Under the pieces are notes generated by a model. That model ran no database searches, was not told the origin of the DNA, and was given only the letters and a program-made list of their open reading frames with translations. Shown here piece by piece: positions 35,457 through 46,320 of a stretch of DNA of 64,000 nt. Numbering within the stretch: position 1 is the first letter of the stretch; each line of letters begins with the position of its first letter. The translations under genes were made by a program, and so were the position numbers. This DNA comes from Thamnidium elegans (Eukaryota; Mucoromycota; Mucoromycetes; Mucorales; Mucoraceae), in contig JAIXMG010000019.1 in assembly GCA_025201345.1 (NCBI GenBank), positions 186,001 through 250,000 of the forward strand, in the 5' to 3' direction.

Positions 35457-37009
35457 TTATTTATTTTTTTAAAAAAAAAGAAAAAAAGTGAAAGATGATT
35501 TTTGATTGTATAAATTGTATTATAAATGATTAAAAGAAAAAAATGTTTGTGACATCTTTTTTAATAGAAAAAATGAGCCTATTTTCCAAAAGCAGCTTTA
35601 CTGTTCTTTACAAAAGATTACATTTTATTTTGCAATCGTCCAAGGCAACTTTTTTTTTCAATGCAGAATCCATTACTCTAGGCGTCAAAAGATTATCAGA
35701 ATTTAATTGATGTCTGCTTTTACTTTACACTGAAAACTCTTCAATTTGATTTTAAGAATGGAGAGTAAAAACATTTGTAGTCTCTTCTTTCAATAAACTT
35801 TCAATTAATAGCGTCTGGATTATATACGTACGCATAACCCATTTACAATATAATAGCCACGAAGTCCGTTTTATCCAAACAATCCTTCATGCTATTCAAG
35901 TATATGTGGAAATACATACTCTACAACTTGCTGCCTCATTATTGAACCATTCAAAGTTTACTATAAACCTTCGATAGCGAAGTTGAGTTTTTTTATTTTT
36001 TTTAGCTGATAATCTGGCGAAGACCCAGGTGTAGGATTAGCACTAAAAAAAAACCTATACTGAACAGACCTCGCAATTCAAATAATACTCCTTATTTACG
36101 TGTGTGTGTGTGTGCATGTGTTCACAGAGATTTTATAACCTTCTTTTGTTGAAGCCTTGGTTAAAGTTGAAGCAATATTTCGCAGAGTAGATTATCAATT
36201 ATGTTGCCAAAAAAACCTATCGCTGTTCCGTGCCAAATTAGAGATACTTTATGCAAAGGATTTGAAATAGAAAACTTGTCTGCAAATTGATCTGCTCTTC
36301 ATTTTTTATGCAAGCTGTTGTATCCAAGTAATATACGGCAATATAATTTATACATAGCTTTATACAAAACTATACATAAATATAATATTGGCTACATATT
36401 ACTTGGATCTTTTTACTAACTATTCTATATGTCTAGGGGATAAATGTAACAACAAAGTATTTCAGTAACAAGTTATTGAAGTGACACAATTGTATAAATA
36501 CATCATTTCTGTAGTCATATTTGTTATTATGATCAGTCTATAATCAAGATATGTTGTTATGATCAATCCATATAAGTTATGTTCATCTGTAAAATGGTTA
36601 TGTGTCGTATATGAGCCCATTTAGCTTATAATTATATTATGTTTTTATACCTCTTCATTCATTTCTAAAGTCTGTAAAAAAGGCTCATAGTTTCAGTAAA
36701 CAACAACCTCTTTCAGTCTGATAATCTTTCTATTCTTTTTCTTTTTTGATATTTATACCGTTAAATATCACACAAGCTACTTTCGCCTTGAAGAAATGAT
36801 ATCGATGTAATTGGAGCAAGAGAAAACTGGACATAGAAAATGAACAGTGAAATCATTTCGCAGCTCAACTTACGCTGTGTTTTTAAGCTGTGAAGCGGGA
36901 ATTTTCCACCTGATTGTGGCCCTCCCATTTTTATCAACCAAAGTAGTAAACAAGTATTTTATAAAAAAAAAAAAGTAAGAATCAATCGCTTTCTATTTTC
37001 CTTTTTACT
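35457..37009. other. Intergenic gap with inverted repeat
   Basis: About 1.5 kb between divergent units. It contains a (TG)n run near 36102-36120, an inverted repeat at 36322-36408, and two related TTGTTATNATGATCA-like stretches near 36510-36570. No gene is supported. Confidence 0.45.
36322..36408. repeat. 87-bp inverted repeat, MITE-like
   Basis: ATCCAAGTAATAT at 36322-36334 is the exact reverse complement of ATATTACTTGGAT at 36396-36408. The arms stay imperfectly complementary inward for about 20 more bases (CGGCAATATAATTTATACAT against the far arm), leaving a small loop. The size and AT-rich arms fit a miniature inverted-repeat element or a strong cruciform. Confidence 0.6.
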
Positions 37010-37885
37010 ATGTATCCCAGTAAGTTATATGTGTACCTTTTAAAGGAGGTTATATTCATTTATTATTATTTTTTATTTTCGCATTTTTGTTTTCTTTTGC
37101 GTTCGTACAAAAAGAATACTGTTCTTCTTAAAGCAACTGCTGTGCATAAGCGTGTCACAAACGTGATCAAGTCCCGTCCAACTGTATCGAGCTCCCTTTG
37201 GCACTCTATAAAGGTAATATAAAAAAAAATACGCCACACTTTTCTGACCGTGTAAATAGGACGCGTTACCAAAAGTCTCCTCTTGTTGTCGGATCATTCT
37301 ATCCAAACATATCGGTTTCACCATAGATCGACTTACGGTTTTTGTCGTTCCCTCTGTCCCTGGTTTCCAAGACCTATTACATATGCCAATAACTGTCTTT
37401 TCTTTGTGCGATGCTCCCCTCCCCCCATTCTGATGGGTACAAGGTCAGAGAAAAGGCCAGTGCCACCATTGCCTCCAAAATACTGCAGATAATATTAATA
37501 TCTCATCATACAAAGAAAGGTATCGTACGCTCGCAAGGCTTTGAAGACATGATAAGTACTTATCGTCCTCTCTTGAAGGAGACGAAGGATGTTCAATGCT
37601 GCGTTCCTATTCGCAACGCCTTAGAATTAATTAAAGTCAAAGAATGGTCACGGAAAGTCTGCTACTGAACCATGTTCAGACGATACTTTGAACACTTTCG
37701 GGCAGGAGGGCTGGCAACAAGTCTTTTATTATTGAAGAACAAATATGTACAGCCGAAAAAAAAAGAAGGGTTACGTGCACTTCTTCAATACTTGGACGGC
37801 GTTGATTTGGCAGAAAAAAAGAAATCCCGTCTATTTATACAATTCTTTTTTTTTTTTCCTTCTTTCTATTTCTTTTTTTTTAAAT
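37010..37885 (+). pseudogene. Broken gene of unknown family carrying a 58-bp insert
   Basis: The GC content is clearly higher than in the flanks and the content is protein-like, but no single frame is intact. Before 37212 the frame gives VHKRVTNVIKSRPTVSS and LWHSIK. After the repeat element (37213-37270) a different frame gives RIILSKHIGFTIDRL, PSVPGFQDLLHMPITVFSLC and DAPLPP. A frameshift at a C-run near 37415-37425 leads to SDGYKVREKASATIASKILQ and GIVRSQGFEDMISTYRPLL, ending at TGA 37666. The same frame continues past the stop with YFEHFRAGGLATSLLLLKNK and LRALLQYLDGVDL. I see an insertion, a frameshift and a nonsense codon. I cannot name the family. It ends just before the PDI gene. Confidence 0.5.
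37213..37270 (-). repeat. Dispersed ~60-bp element, copy 2 (insertion in a gene)
   Basis: Read on the minus strand it begins GGTAACGCGT, has CTATTTACACGGTCAG and AAGTGTGGCGTATT, and ends ATATTACC, 58 bases. It is flanked by AAA on both sides. Removing the element and one AAA (61 bases) joins the upstream and downstream reading frames of the broken gene without a stop at the junction. Confidence 0.65.
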
Positions 37886-37898
37886 AAAATAAAAAAAT

Positions 37899-39359
37899 AT
37901 GTCCTTTTTCAAAAAGATATTTTTTTTACTATTGGTAGTAAACGCCGGGTTTCTTGGCTATGATCACTATCACGGCGGCCAAATTGCGTATGACCTTGTC
38001 GAGAACACCAAACAGCTCAACGCCGAAAAACTTTCGACCTATCTTGTTGAACTTAAATCGCTTACTCCCCAAAAGCTAGCCACACAAGTAAATAACGCGT
38101 TTGCCCAACTCAAGAACGTCAACTCACCTGCCGATGTCCTTGACATCATCCGCCAAAAGACCAGCAGCTCTCCTTCATCGCAAGTAGAGCTCGAAGGCAA
38201 CGTAGTCATCTTGACAGACGGCAACTTTAAGACCGTGATGGACGGTTCCAAGCCCGCTCTTGTTGAATTTTACGCACCATGGTGCGGCCACTGCAAGAAC
38301 TTGGCTCCTATCTGGTCCGAATTAGGTGACGCCTTCGCCCACCAAAAGGAAAACGTTATTATTGCCAAGATTGATGCTGATACACATCGTGATACAGGTA
38401 CCGCTTTTGAAATCAGGGGCTTCCCTACTTTGAAGTGGTTTCCTAAGGGCGTCAACTCTATTGAGGGTGTTGAGGATTACCAAGGTGGTCGTAACTTGGC
38501 CGACCTTGCTGCCTTTGTACGTGAAAAGACCAGTATTGCTCCTCGTATCAAGTCTCAAAAATCAAGCGTTGTTACTTTAAACTCAAAGAACTTTCACGAT
38601 ATCGTTTTAAACCCCAAGAAGAATGTTTTAGTTGAATTCTATGCATCTTGGTGTGGTCACTGTAAAACTCTTGGTAAATATATAAGGTTTTTTTTTTTTT
38701 TATGACGTTTGGATTATTAATACTTTTTTTTTTTTTTTTATTTTTTTTTTAGCTCCTATTTACGAAAAGGTTGCTCAAGCTTTTGCCAACGAGGAAAACG
38801 TAAGTAAACATATTTCTATATTTGTACATTTTCTAATCGGATAAAATAGTGTGTTGTGGCTAAAATTGATGCTGATCAAGAAAAGGACATTGGTGCCGAA
38901 TTCGATATCTCTGGCTTCCCTACTCTTAAATTCTTTGGTGCTGGCGAAAGTGAGCCTGTTGCATACGAGGGAGGACGTACCGAGCAAGCATTTGTCGATT
39001 ACCTTAACAAGCACTGCGGTACCCACCGTCTTGTCGGTGGTGGATTAGCACCTGTTGCAGGTCGTATCCACAAGATGGACGAATTAGCCATCAAGTTTAT
39101 CAAGGACGCCAGTGCCCGTGCCCAAATTCATGCTGAAGCTGTTGAAGCCGCCAAGGAGATCGGTACACGTTATGCCAACTATTACGCCAAGATCATGGAG
39201 AAGGTCATTGCTAACGGCGAAGGCTTCCTCGCTACTGAAAAGGCTCGTCTTGCTAAAATCGCTTCCTCTGATGATATTGTTGCCAGTAAGTTGGATGACT
39301 TTAACATTCGTAAAAACATTTTAGCTGTTTTTGATAAGAACGCAACTCCTGCTGCTTAA
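37899..39359 (+). CDS. Protein disulfide isomerase with ERp29c domain (ERp38 type)
   Basis: Three exons. An N-terminal hydrophobic segment (KIFFLLLVVNAGFLGY) acts as signal peptide or anchor. An unusual spacer of about 85 residues precedes two thioredoxin domains, each with a CGHC active site: FYAPWCGHCKNLAPIW in the first and FYASWCGHCKTL, joined over an intron to APIYEKVAQAFANE, in the second. Both have the cis-Pro loop (GFPTLKWF; GFPTLKFF). The C-terminus is a helical ERp29c-like domain (KFIKDASARAQIHAEAVEAA). The enzyme forms and shuffles disulfides in the ER. The protein ends NATPAA, with no visible KDEL/HDEL signal. Codons are richer in C/G at third positions than in neighbours, as is usual for highly expressed genes. 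Introns at about 38673-38752 and 38800-38850. Confidence 0.92.
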
Positions 39360-39539
39360 AAAAAAAACACTTCTTTTATATATTTGTGCAATAAAACCCT
39401 TTTCATGTAATAAACAACCCTTTTTTTTTTGTATATTTTCTGCTCTTTTTTTATTTAACTATTTTTTTCTAAAAGTGAAAAAAAAAATAAAGCAAGAAAA
39501 AAAAAAAATTTTTTTTTGTAAAAGTAAAAGGTATTCATC

Positions 39540-40196
39540 TTAAGCGTAGTTCAAACGGAAGATATCGTTGTAAACCCAGTAAGAACCACCTTCGGGAACC
39601 AAGTGGAAGGTTTGAGAGAACATTGTAGGGTTTTGTTCTTCATCAATCTATATAGATTTGTTAGCTCACTCTCTTTTTTTTTTTTTTTTTTTTTTTTTTC
39701 CGTGTGTATATTCCTTTTTATTTTTTCCCTTTTATTTTCTCTCACACTTTCTCTTTTTAAAACTTACCAAAAGAGCACCAGTAACGGCAACAATAATGGA
39801 ACCGCTGGTAGGGTTACCAGGTTGAGCATCAGTAGTAGAAATACGATGTTGAACCTTTTGGAAAGGAAGAGACTATACAAAAAAAAAACAATTAAGGGTC
39901 ATGTTTTCCTTTTTTCACTTTGCAAAAAAAAAAAACCCTCCCCACACAATGCACAAAATACTTACAACTAACTTTTCAACAATATTGGCAGCGCTAGAAA
40001 ATTGTTGACCTTCGAAAGTAAGCATAGATTGATCTCTCTACAATAAAACAGAACGTATTAGTAAAACACGAGCTTTGCTTTCTCGTGAACTTCTTTTTGC
40101 ACTTACGTAAAGAGGAGTCAATTCTTGTCTGCTACGATCAAAAGTTTCGTAATAGAATTGAGTGAAGGCAGTAGCAATTTGGTTAATATCAGCCAT
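39540..40196 (-). CDS. NTF2: Nuclear transport factor 2
   Basis: Four exons, about 124 residues, the usual NTF2 length. [20 protein letters not shown] opens the cone-shaped fold. The following exons give [37 protein letters not shown] and the final [13 protein letters not shown]...[16 protein letters not shown]2 is a homodimer that imports Ran-GDP into the nucleus and binds FG-nucleoporins. Introns lie near 39650-39765, 39870-39965 and 40040-40105. The start codon is at 40196 and the stop at 39540. Confidence 0.95.
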
Positions 40197-40660
40197 TTTT
40201 GAAAATAAGAATCAAGTGAAGAAGAAGATGGAAAAAAAAAAAATAGCTTTCTCTCTCTCTCTGTATTTCGCGTGGCTTCAAATATAAATTTTTTTTTTTT
40301 ACAATAACTATTTTCCTTCACGTGATTTAAGAAAAAAAAAGTAATAAAACGCGATGACAAACTTGTATTCGGGAAAATCCGCATATTCCAGCTTAATTAC
40401 AAAAAAAAAAAAAAAAAAAAAAAAAGATGTAGTTTTTAAGGAATTCTCACGATTTAGTCCGTACTAAATGAATTCGCACGTTTAAAATAACAGTTCCGAG
40501 AGTTTCCCTTTCTTACATATTAAAGGGGGCTAGTTACACACACTCTATTAAAAAAAAAAACGAGGAATTCTTTTTTGTTTGTATGTAGTTAATTCTTTTT
40601 TTTTTATACAGTATATAATCGGTAGGATGTGTGTGTGTGAATGAGAGAGAGTAGACGAAT
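40197..40660. other. Intergenic, promoter of NTF2
   Basis: AT-rich spacer with A20+ and T10 runs and a (TG)n tract near 40629. It should contain the NTF2 promoter and the 3' end of the succinyl-CoA ligase gene. No further feature is seen. Confidence 0.4.
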
Positions 40661-42027
40661 TTAAACTAAACCAGCTTCTTGCATACATTGCTTTAAAGAA
40701 ACACCCAACTTGGCGGGAGAAGGAGTGACAAAGACACCAGCACGTTCCAAAGCAGCGATCTTATCACCAGCACCACCCTTACCGCCGGAAATAATAGCAC
40801 CAGCATGACCTAAAAAAAAAAAAGGAACGATTAAAATCAAAAAACGCTATCAAAAAAAAAAAAAAAAAACTTACCCATTCTACGGCCAGGAGGAGCGGTC
40901 AAACCAGCAATGAAAGAGACAACAGGCTTAGGAACAGCTCTGGACAAGTTATATTGAGTCAAGAAGTCAGCAGCTTCTTCTTCAGCGGTACCACCGATTT
41001 CACCAATCATGATAATACCTAAAAAAATAATAATAATAAGCGTTTAGTTTTTCGCTTATCACAACACACGTTTTCTCTCTCTCTATCTCTCTATCTCTTT
41101 CTCTCTCTCTCTTTCTCTCTCTCTATTTAAAAATCTCTAATTACCTTCAGTGTTCTCATCTTCCAAAAAGACCTTGAGACAATCAATAAAGTTAGAACCG
41201 TTCAAGGGATCACCACCAATACCGACACATAAAGTTTGACCGAGACCAGCATCAGTAGTTTGTTGAACAGCTTCGTAGGTCAAGGTTCCAGAACGAGAGA
41301 CGATACCGACCTTACCACGCTTCAAGATGGTACCTGGCATGATACCGATCTTACATTGTTCAGCAGAGATCATACCGGGACAGTTGGGACCGACCAAACG
41401 AGTCTTGTTTTGGGTCATCAAGGCTTGCTTGACACGGATCATGTCGTGTTGAGGAATACCTTCAGTGATAGCAACAACTAAACCAATCTCGGCTTCAATA
41501 GCTTCCAAAATAGCTTGTGCGGCACCGGGAGGAGGGACGTAGATAACACTGGCATCGGCCTTTGTGGCTTCTGCTGCTTCACGAACAGTACCGAAAACGG
41601 GGAGGTCAAGATGCATTTGACCAGCCTTCTTGGGTGAAACACCACCGACCATCTTGGTACCGTAAGCAATAGCTTGTTGAGAATGGAAAGTACCCTTTTA
41701 TAAGAAAATTTTTTTTTATTAGTACACGTACAAAAAAAAATTCCCCCACAATTTTTTTTTTTTTTTTCAAGTCCCACAAAAATATATATTTCTTTTATTA
41801 GAAGATTTTAATTATTTTTTTTACCTGTTTACCGGTGAAACCTTGACAAATAACCTTGGTATCAGCGTTAATCATCAAGTTCTTATAAGTGGACTCATAA
41901 CCACCGTTGTTGGAGTAAGCACGACGAGCAACTAAGATTATATAAGTTTTCGTGTGAATTTTTATTTTTATTTTATTTATTTACCGTTAAGAGTTGTACG
42001 CAAAGAAGCCTTAGTAGCCGAGAACAT
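40661..42027 (-). CDS. LSC1: Succinyl-CoA ligase subunit alpha, mitochondrial
   Basis: Six or so exons. Exon 1 ([14 protein letters not shown]) and [10 protein letters not shown] form a mitochondrial presequence. [24 protein letters not shown] CoA-binding sequence follows across an intron, then [38 protein letters not shown] and [18 protein letters not shown]. The second-last exons give [14 protein letters not shown] and the phosphohistidine segment [17 protein letters not shown], with the active His. The enzyme converts succinyl-CoA to succinate with nucleotide triphosphate formation in the TCA cycle. The last residues are CMQEAGLV. A microsatellite of CT repeats lies in the intron near 41075-41125. 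Confidence 0.96.
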
Positions 42028-42277
42028 TTTTTTTTTTTTAAAAAAAGAAAAGTGTATTAAAAAAAAGAGAAAAAAGGGAAAAAAAAAAAAAAAGGGAATC
42101 AACTTATTATTATCAGGGGGGGAAAAAACGTCACTTAAAAAAAAACGAAAACGCGGGAAAACTCGGGCTTAGAACAGTGATTTCCCAGTTTTGATATAAT
42201 TATTTTTGGGGAACAGCATTTTTTTTTTTAGATAGTTTTTTTCAACTTCTTAAACTTATTTTGAATTCCACGTGAAG

Positions 42278-43228
42278 ATGAGTGCATTGTTTTCAAAAGA
42301 GTTACCACAGTCTTCGTTAAAAAGTGAAGAAAGTGACCAGTCTTTACTATGTATGGAAAAGTTTATTAACCCACCACGTACTTTGTATGATGAAATAGGT
42401 CAACAGGAACAAGATTTTTATACTTCTCTCAAGGTAAGAAAAGAAAAGAAAAAAAAAGACGGGGAAGCGGTCAATCAATTTGAAGGAGGGGAAAGGGAGG
42501 GGGGGGGGGAGGAGAGTATTTTATATTTCTCATTCTATTTTAGTCAGCACAAGAAAATGTAAATGTTATCTTTTTTTTTCTTTTTTGTTAAGAAAGAAAA
42601 TACGATTATTAACGGTTTTATCAGACTGATTTAGATTGGAAAAGTCTTGTTTATAAACTCCAAGTAGAAAACACAAATTTAGTTCTCTCGTTACAAGAAG
42701 CCAATCAGGATTTAATGCAATCAAGGCGTGAAAAAGAAGAATTACAAGAATTTATTCAACAACAGACAGAAACTGCGTCCCGATTAAGAAGGACAATTGA
42801 GAATCAAAAGGTATTATAGTTTGGTTTATAATAATTTTTAATTAAACATTTTTATTTTTTTTTATTTTTTTTGTAGCAGCAATTGAAAATGATGGATAAT
42901 AACGTAAAAAAAAAAACTGCTTTTACCCCTCGCTATATATCTATTAACTGTACTTATATCATTTCCATAGAAACAATTAGATTTAATATTTCAAAAAAAG
43001 TTTGTCTTGATGGAAAATCAGGCACTAAAAGAAAGGTAACAAATAATATAACAAACAAACAAACAAAAACAAAAAAACAAAAACCCTAAAACTATTGGCA
43101 GCCAAAAGGAAGTTAATGAATATTACGGTATTCAATTAAATACAACAAATCATGATCCGTTATTTAAATGGCGATCTTGTACACACGCTTTAATAGCAAT
43201 TCAAAGGTTTCAAAAATCATTAATATAA
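42278..43228 (+). CDS. Small coiled-coil protein, unknown function
   Basis: About five short exons. The first (ATG 42278, MSALFSKELPQSS) ends FYTSLK. The second, after an intron near 42434-42632, has a long heptad-rich helix: VYKLQVENTNLVLSLQEANQ and SRREKEELQEFIQQQTETA. Later exons add LDLIFQKKFVLMENQALKE, and the last is KEVNEYYGIQLNTTNHDPLF with WRSCTHALIAIQRFQKSLI. The small globular tail after a coiled coil recalls kinetochore or spindle-pole subunits, but I cannot assign a family. Exon joins are partly inferred. Its stop is 18 bases from the stop of the convergent gene on the other strand. Confidence 0.6.
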
Positions 43229-43246
43229 AAAAAAAAAAACTATTTT

Positions 43247-44588
43247 TTATTTTTCATCTGCAGTTGCAAAGTGAGATGTAATAGATGTTGTAGTACTTCT
43301 TTTTTTACTACTATTTAAACCACTATCCGTTTCCATGGGATCATCACTAGACTCGGTAGATAAAATAGAACTTGATCTTCTTCGGCTGTTACCGTCACTG
43401 CAGCTACTACTACTACTACTACTACTGCTAGCCACATTGGTTAAATGCAAGTGAGATAATTCGTTACTCATCCCAGTTGTATTATTCGTTCTGGACGGAT
43501 GAGGAGACGTTGATCTGCGGCTGGTAGACGATCCACCAGAAGAAGAAGATTCATTCATTGTATTTTCTTCGGGATGATCTAAATCAGGTGTTGATAATCT
43601 TAGACGTTTAATATCATTGACATCATTACTAGACGTTCTTCGATGATGTCTTCTGTTAGTAGTATTATTATTTTCTTCTACCGCCGCCGCCGCCGCCGCT
43701 GCTGCTTCTGCTGCTGTAACAGTATTATCATTGTTAGATAATTCTTCTTTGACCGTTTCATCATTCATACTACAAGGTTCATCTGTAAACACAACTCGTT
43801 TCTTTCGGAGTTTAGCACCTAACGTTTCTCTTTCTCTTCTTGCAGCTTCTTGTAACATGACGCATTTGACTTTATAGTCTATATTAGCTGGGCTTTGCAA
43901 GTACATGAAGAATTCTGATAGTTTGGAGAAATCCCATTCTTTTGTAAACGCTCTCAAGAACCTTTCTCTTTGAAAGCTGGAGCTGTTGGTATAAGGTGCA
44001 GATGATAATACCATTGTGATTAATGTTGTAGTATACTGTGTCGCCCAACTCTGAGTTAAGTGACGTAAAAGGTGGGCTCGCCGTAGGTCGCCTAAAATAA
44101 AAAGGGAGTTTTAGGGGGATAATGTAATAATAATAATAAAAAAAAGGGGTTCTTTTTTTTTTTCTTTCTTTCTTTTTACCTGCTTCATCACACCAGTCAA
44201 CGGTCACATGCCTTACTAGGGTGCTGATACTTTCTAATCTCCAGTCGCTTATAAGCCATTTCAAAGCATTGATGATGCGAACAAGTGGGTACTCATTAGC
44301 AATCCGATGTAAATACATTGCAGTCACCAATACATTTTCTTCGGATTTTAGCCAAGAGTAAAAGGATGCATCATAAAGCTGGTCCATACATTTTATGTTA
44401 CGGTAAACATCTTTCCAGTTATCTTCTGTAGAGTCTTTTAATACAATTGGTTTGTTTATATTTGTTGTTGCTGTATTATTTGAGTAAGATATATTAGTTG
44501 GTGTTAGTGTTGTAGTATTTAATGTTGTAGTTGTATTTGTTATATTTGCTATATAATTTAAGTTAGTATACAACAATAATGTTATTTT

Positions 44589-44625
<37 letters not shown>

Positions 44626-44820
44626 AAAAAAAAGAAAAAAAAAAAACTTATTACAGTGATGCCTGGTTTTTGAACCTGCCCATTCAGAAACAGTGAGTCC
44701 ATGCAATGGAGTACGAGATGGTAAATGAAAATCCAATTCTTGAGAAGGAGGTGAAGTGGGTATATAGTGTAAGAAAGGCGTTAATAGTGGTATATCACTC
44801 GTTGTTGTTGTATTCGACAT
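43247..44820 (-). CDS. Uncharacterised nuclear-looking protein, helical repeats
   Basis: Three exons. Exon 1 (ATG 44820) has LTPFLHYIPTSPPSQELDF and LHGLTVSEWAGSKTRHH. The intron ends with a clear TACTAAC branch site and TATAG acceptor near 44550. Exon 2 has DNWKDVYRNIKCMDQLYDAS and YPLVRIINALKWLISDWRL. Exon 3 joins in frame as DLRRAHLLRHLTQSWATQYT. The central 200 residues form helices rich in Trp and Leu. The C-terminal third is disordered: a basic RKKRVVF patch, an Ala tract from GCC repeats near 43680, RRHHRRTSS, and Ser-rich runs. This suggests a nuclear regulator. I do not recognise the family and do not assign a function. Confidence 0.6.
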
Positions 44821-44991
44821 TTTTTTAAAAGAAGAAAAAAAAGAAAAAATAAAGAGAAGAGAAGAGAAAAAAAAAAAAAAAAAAAGAGAGAAAAAAGGAA
44901 ATTATATAAATATAAATATATACACACACATATATATATATTAATACATAATTTTTTTAATCAGCCGACAGTTGTTTTTTATTTACAATTT

Positions 44992-46024
44992 TTATTTTGA
45001 TGGTGTACTTCCATACTTTGGAATACTTCTTTGGCTCGTTCTATTGGTTCTCCCAAAGTAGCCACTACTACCAACATATGAACTTTCTCCGTTACCAAGC
45101 CATGAATTATTATGTTGACTGGATAATAACGCCATGTATGTTTCCTCTTCCCTTGTTTCACGATCCATGATAACACTTAGAATCACAGATACAAATAACG
45201 CAATCAACTAAAAAATAATTAATTTTTTTTTTTTTTTTTTTGCTTTTCATTGTTTTTAATCTTATTACCTGAATAGATAATAAACATAAAATTCCCATAG
45301 TAACCCATTGATCTTGTACCATAGATACAATCGATTCCCTGCATCCGGTATCAACTCCTAAAGAAACAGAACAAGTCTTTGGGACGGCTCTATCCCTTGC
45401 TGATGCATATCCGCAACACTTTATCCTACAAAATCTATTCAGCAAGATAACAACAACAAAAGTAAATAAAGTACTTACGATCGCTCAAGATCATACAAGA
45501 ATTTAGAGTCATTGTCTTGAAAGAAATCCCAAGTTAAACTTCCATAATAATCAAGCTAAAAAAAAAAAAAAAGGAGTTAACTTTCTATTGTGCTCTCCTT
45601 TTTCGAGAAATTTAACTCACTTGTGATTTATGACTATAAGCTAGTCCCATTGTAACTATATAATAAATTATATAAGATGACCTTTTTTTGTTTGTATAAG
45701 TTTTCTCACATACCTAGTTCTAAAATCAATGCAATTGCAGTGATACTACTATACGTATTTAAAAACCCAGTGTGTTCCAAATGAGCACCAAAACAGCCAA
45801 TAAAGCTTGTTGTTGTTATTATTACGCCCAGTATTAATAACGATATCGAAAATGTCCTGCTCATATTAGAGTTGATAAAATATGCACCTTTATTCTATTT
45901 CAGTTAAACTTGATCCAGTATAGTTTAAAATATCTTTTTATTATTTACCTATTGAAGTAACAGCAAGCCCAATAAACTACATTTACATAAAAAGTTACAA
46001 AAAAGAAAAAAAAAATGAAATTGC

Positions 46025-46068
<44 letters not shown>

Positions 46069-46155
46069 AAAAAAACTTGCCATAAAACTCAAGTGGAAGG
46101 ATGCTACATATTCACGTAAACATTGTGATCTCTTGTACATTATTCGGTCATCCAT
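44992..46155 (-). CDS. Tetraspanin-like membrane protein
   Basis: About seven short exons. Four hydrophobic segments are visible: FIGLAVTSIGAYFIN, FSISLLILGVIITTTSFIGCFGA, TYSSITAIALILELV and MGILCLLSIQ-LIALFVSVILSVI. Before the last lies an extracellular loop with the tetraspanin signature CCG (RIKCCGYASARDRAVPKTCS) and further cysteines (GVDTGCRESI). FIGCFGAHLEHTGFL matches the conserved second segment region. Tetraspanins organise plasma-membrane microdomains; in fungi Pls1 is needed for polarised growth and infection structures. It is not clearly Pls1. The poly-A/T introns near 46020-46075 are long. The C-terminus is a polar cytosolic tail. Exon junctions are approximate. Confidence 0.72.
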
Positions 46156-46320
46156 CTTCTTATTATTTATTATTATTATACAAGGAAAAAAAAGGGAAAA
46201 GGAAGAAAAGGAAAAAGAAAAAAAAAGGAAAGGGAATAAATAAATAAATAAAAAAAAAGAAAAAAAAAAAAAAAAAAGTATTCACACAGATAAAAAAAAA
46301 ACATCACTGCTGACACAAGT

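Noticed and set aside
37283..37492. Intact small gene at 37283
   Set aside because: The frame is out of register with the more protein-like frame over the same bases; it is part of the broken gene.
41075..41125. CT-rich tract as a regulatory element
   Set aside because: It lies inside an intron of the succinyl-CoA ligase gene and looks like an ordinary pyrimidine microsatellite.
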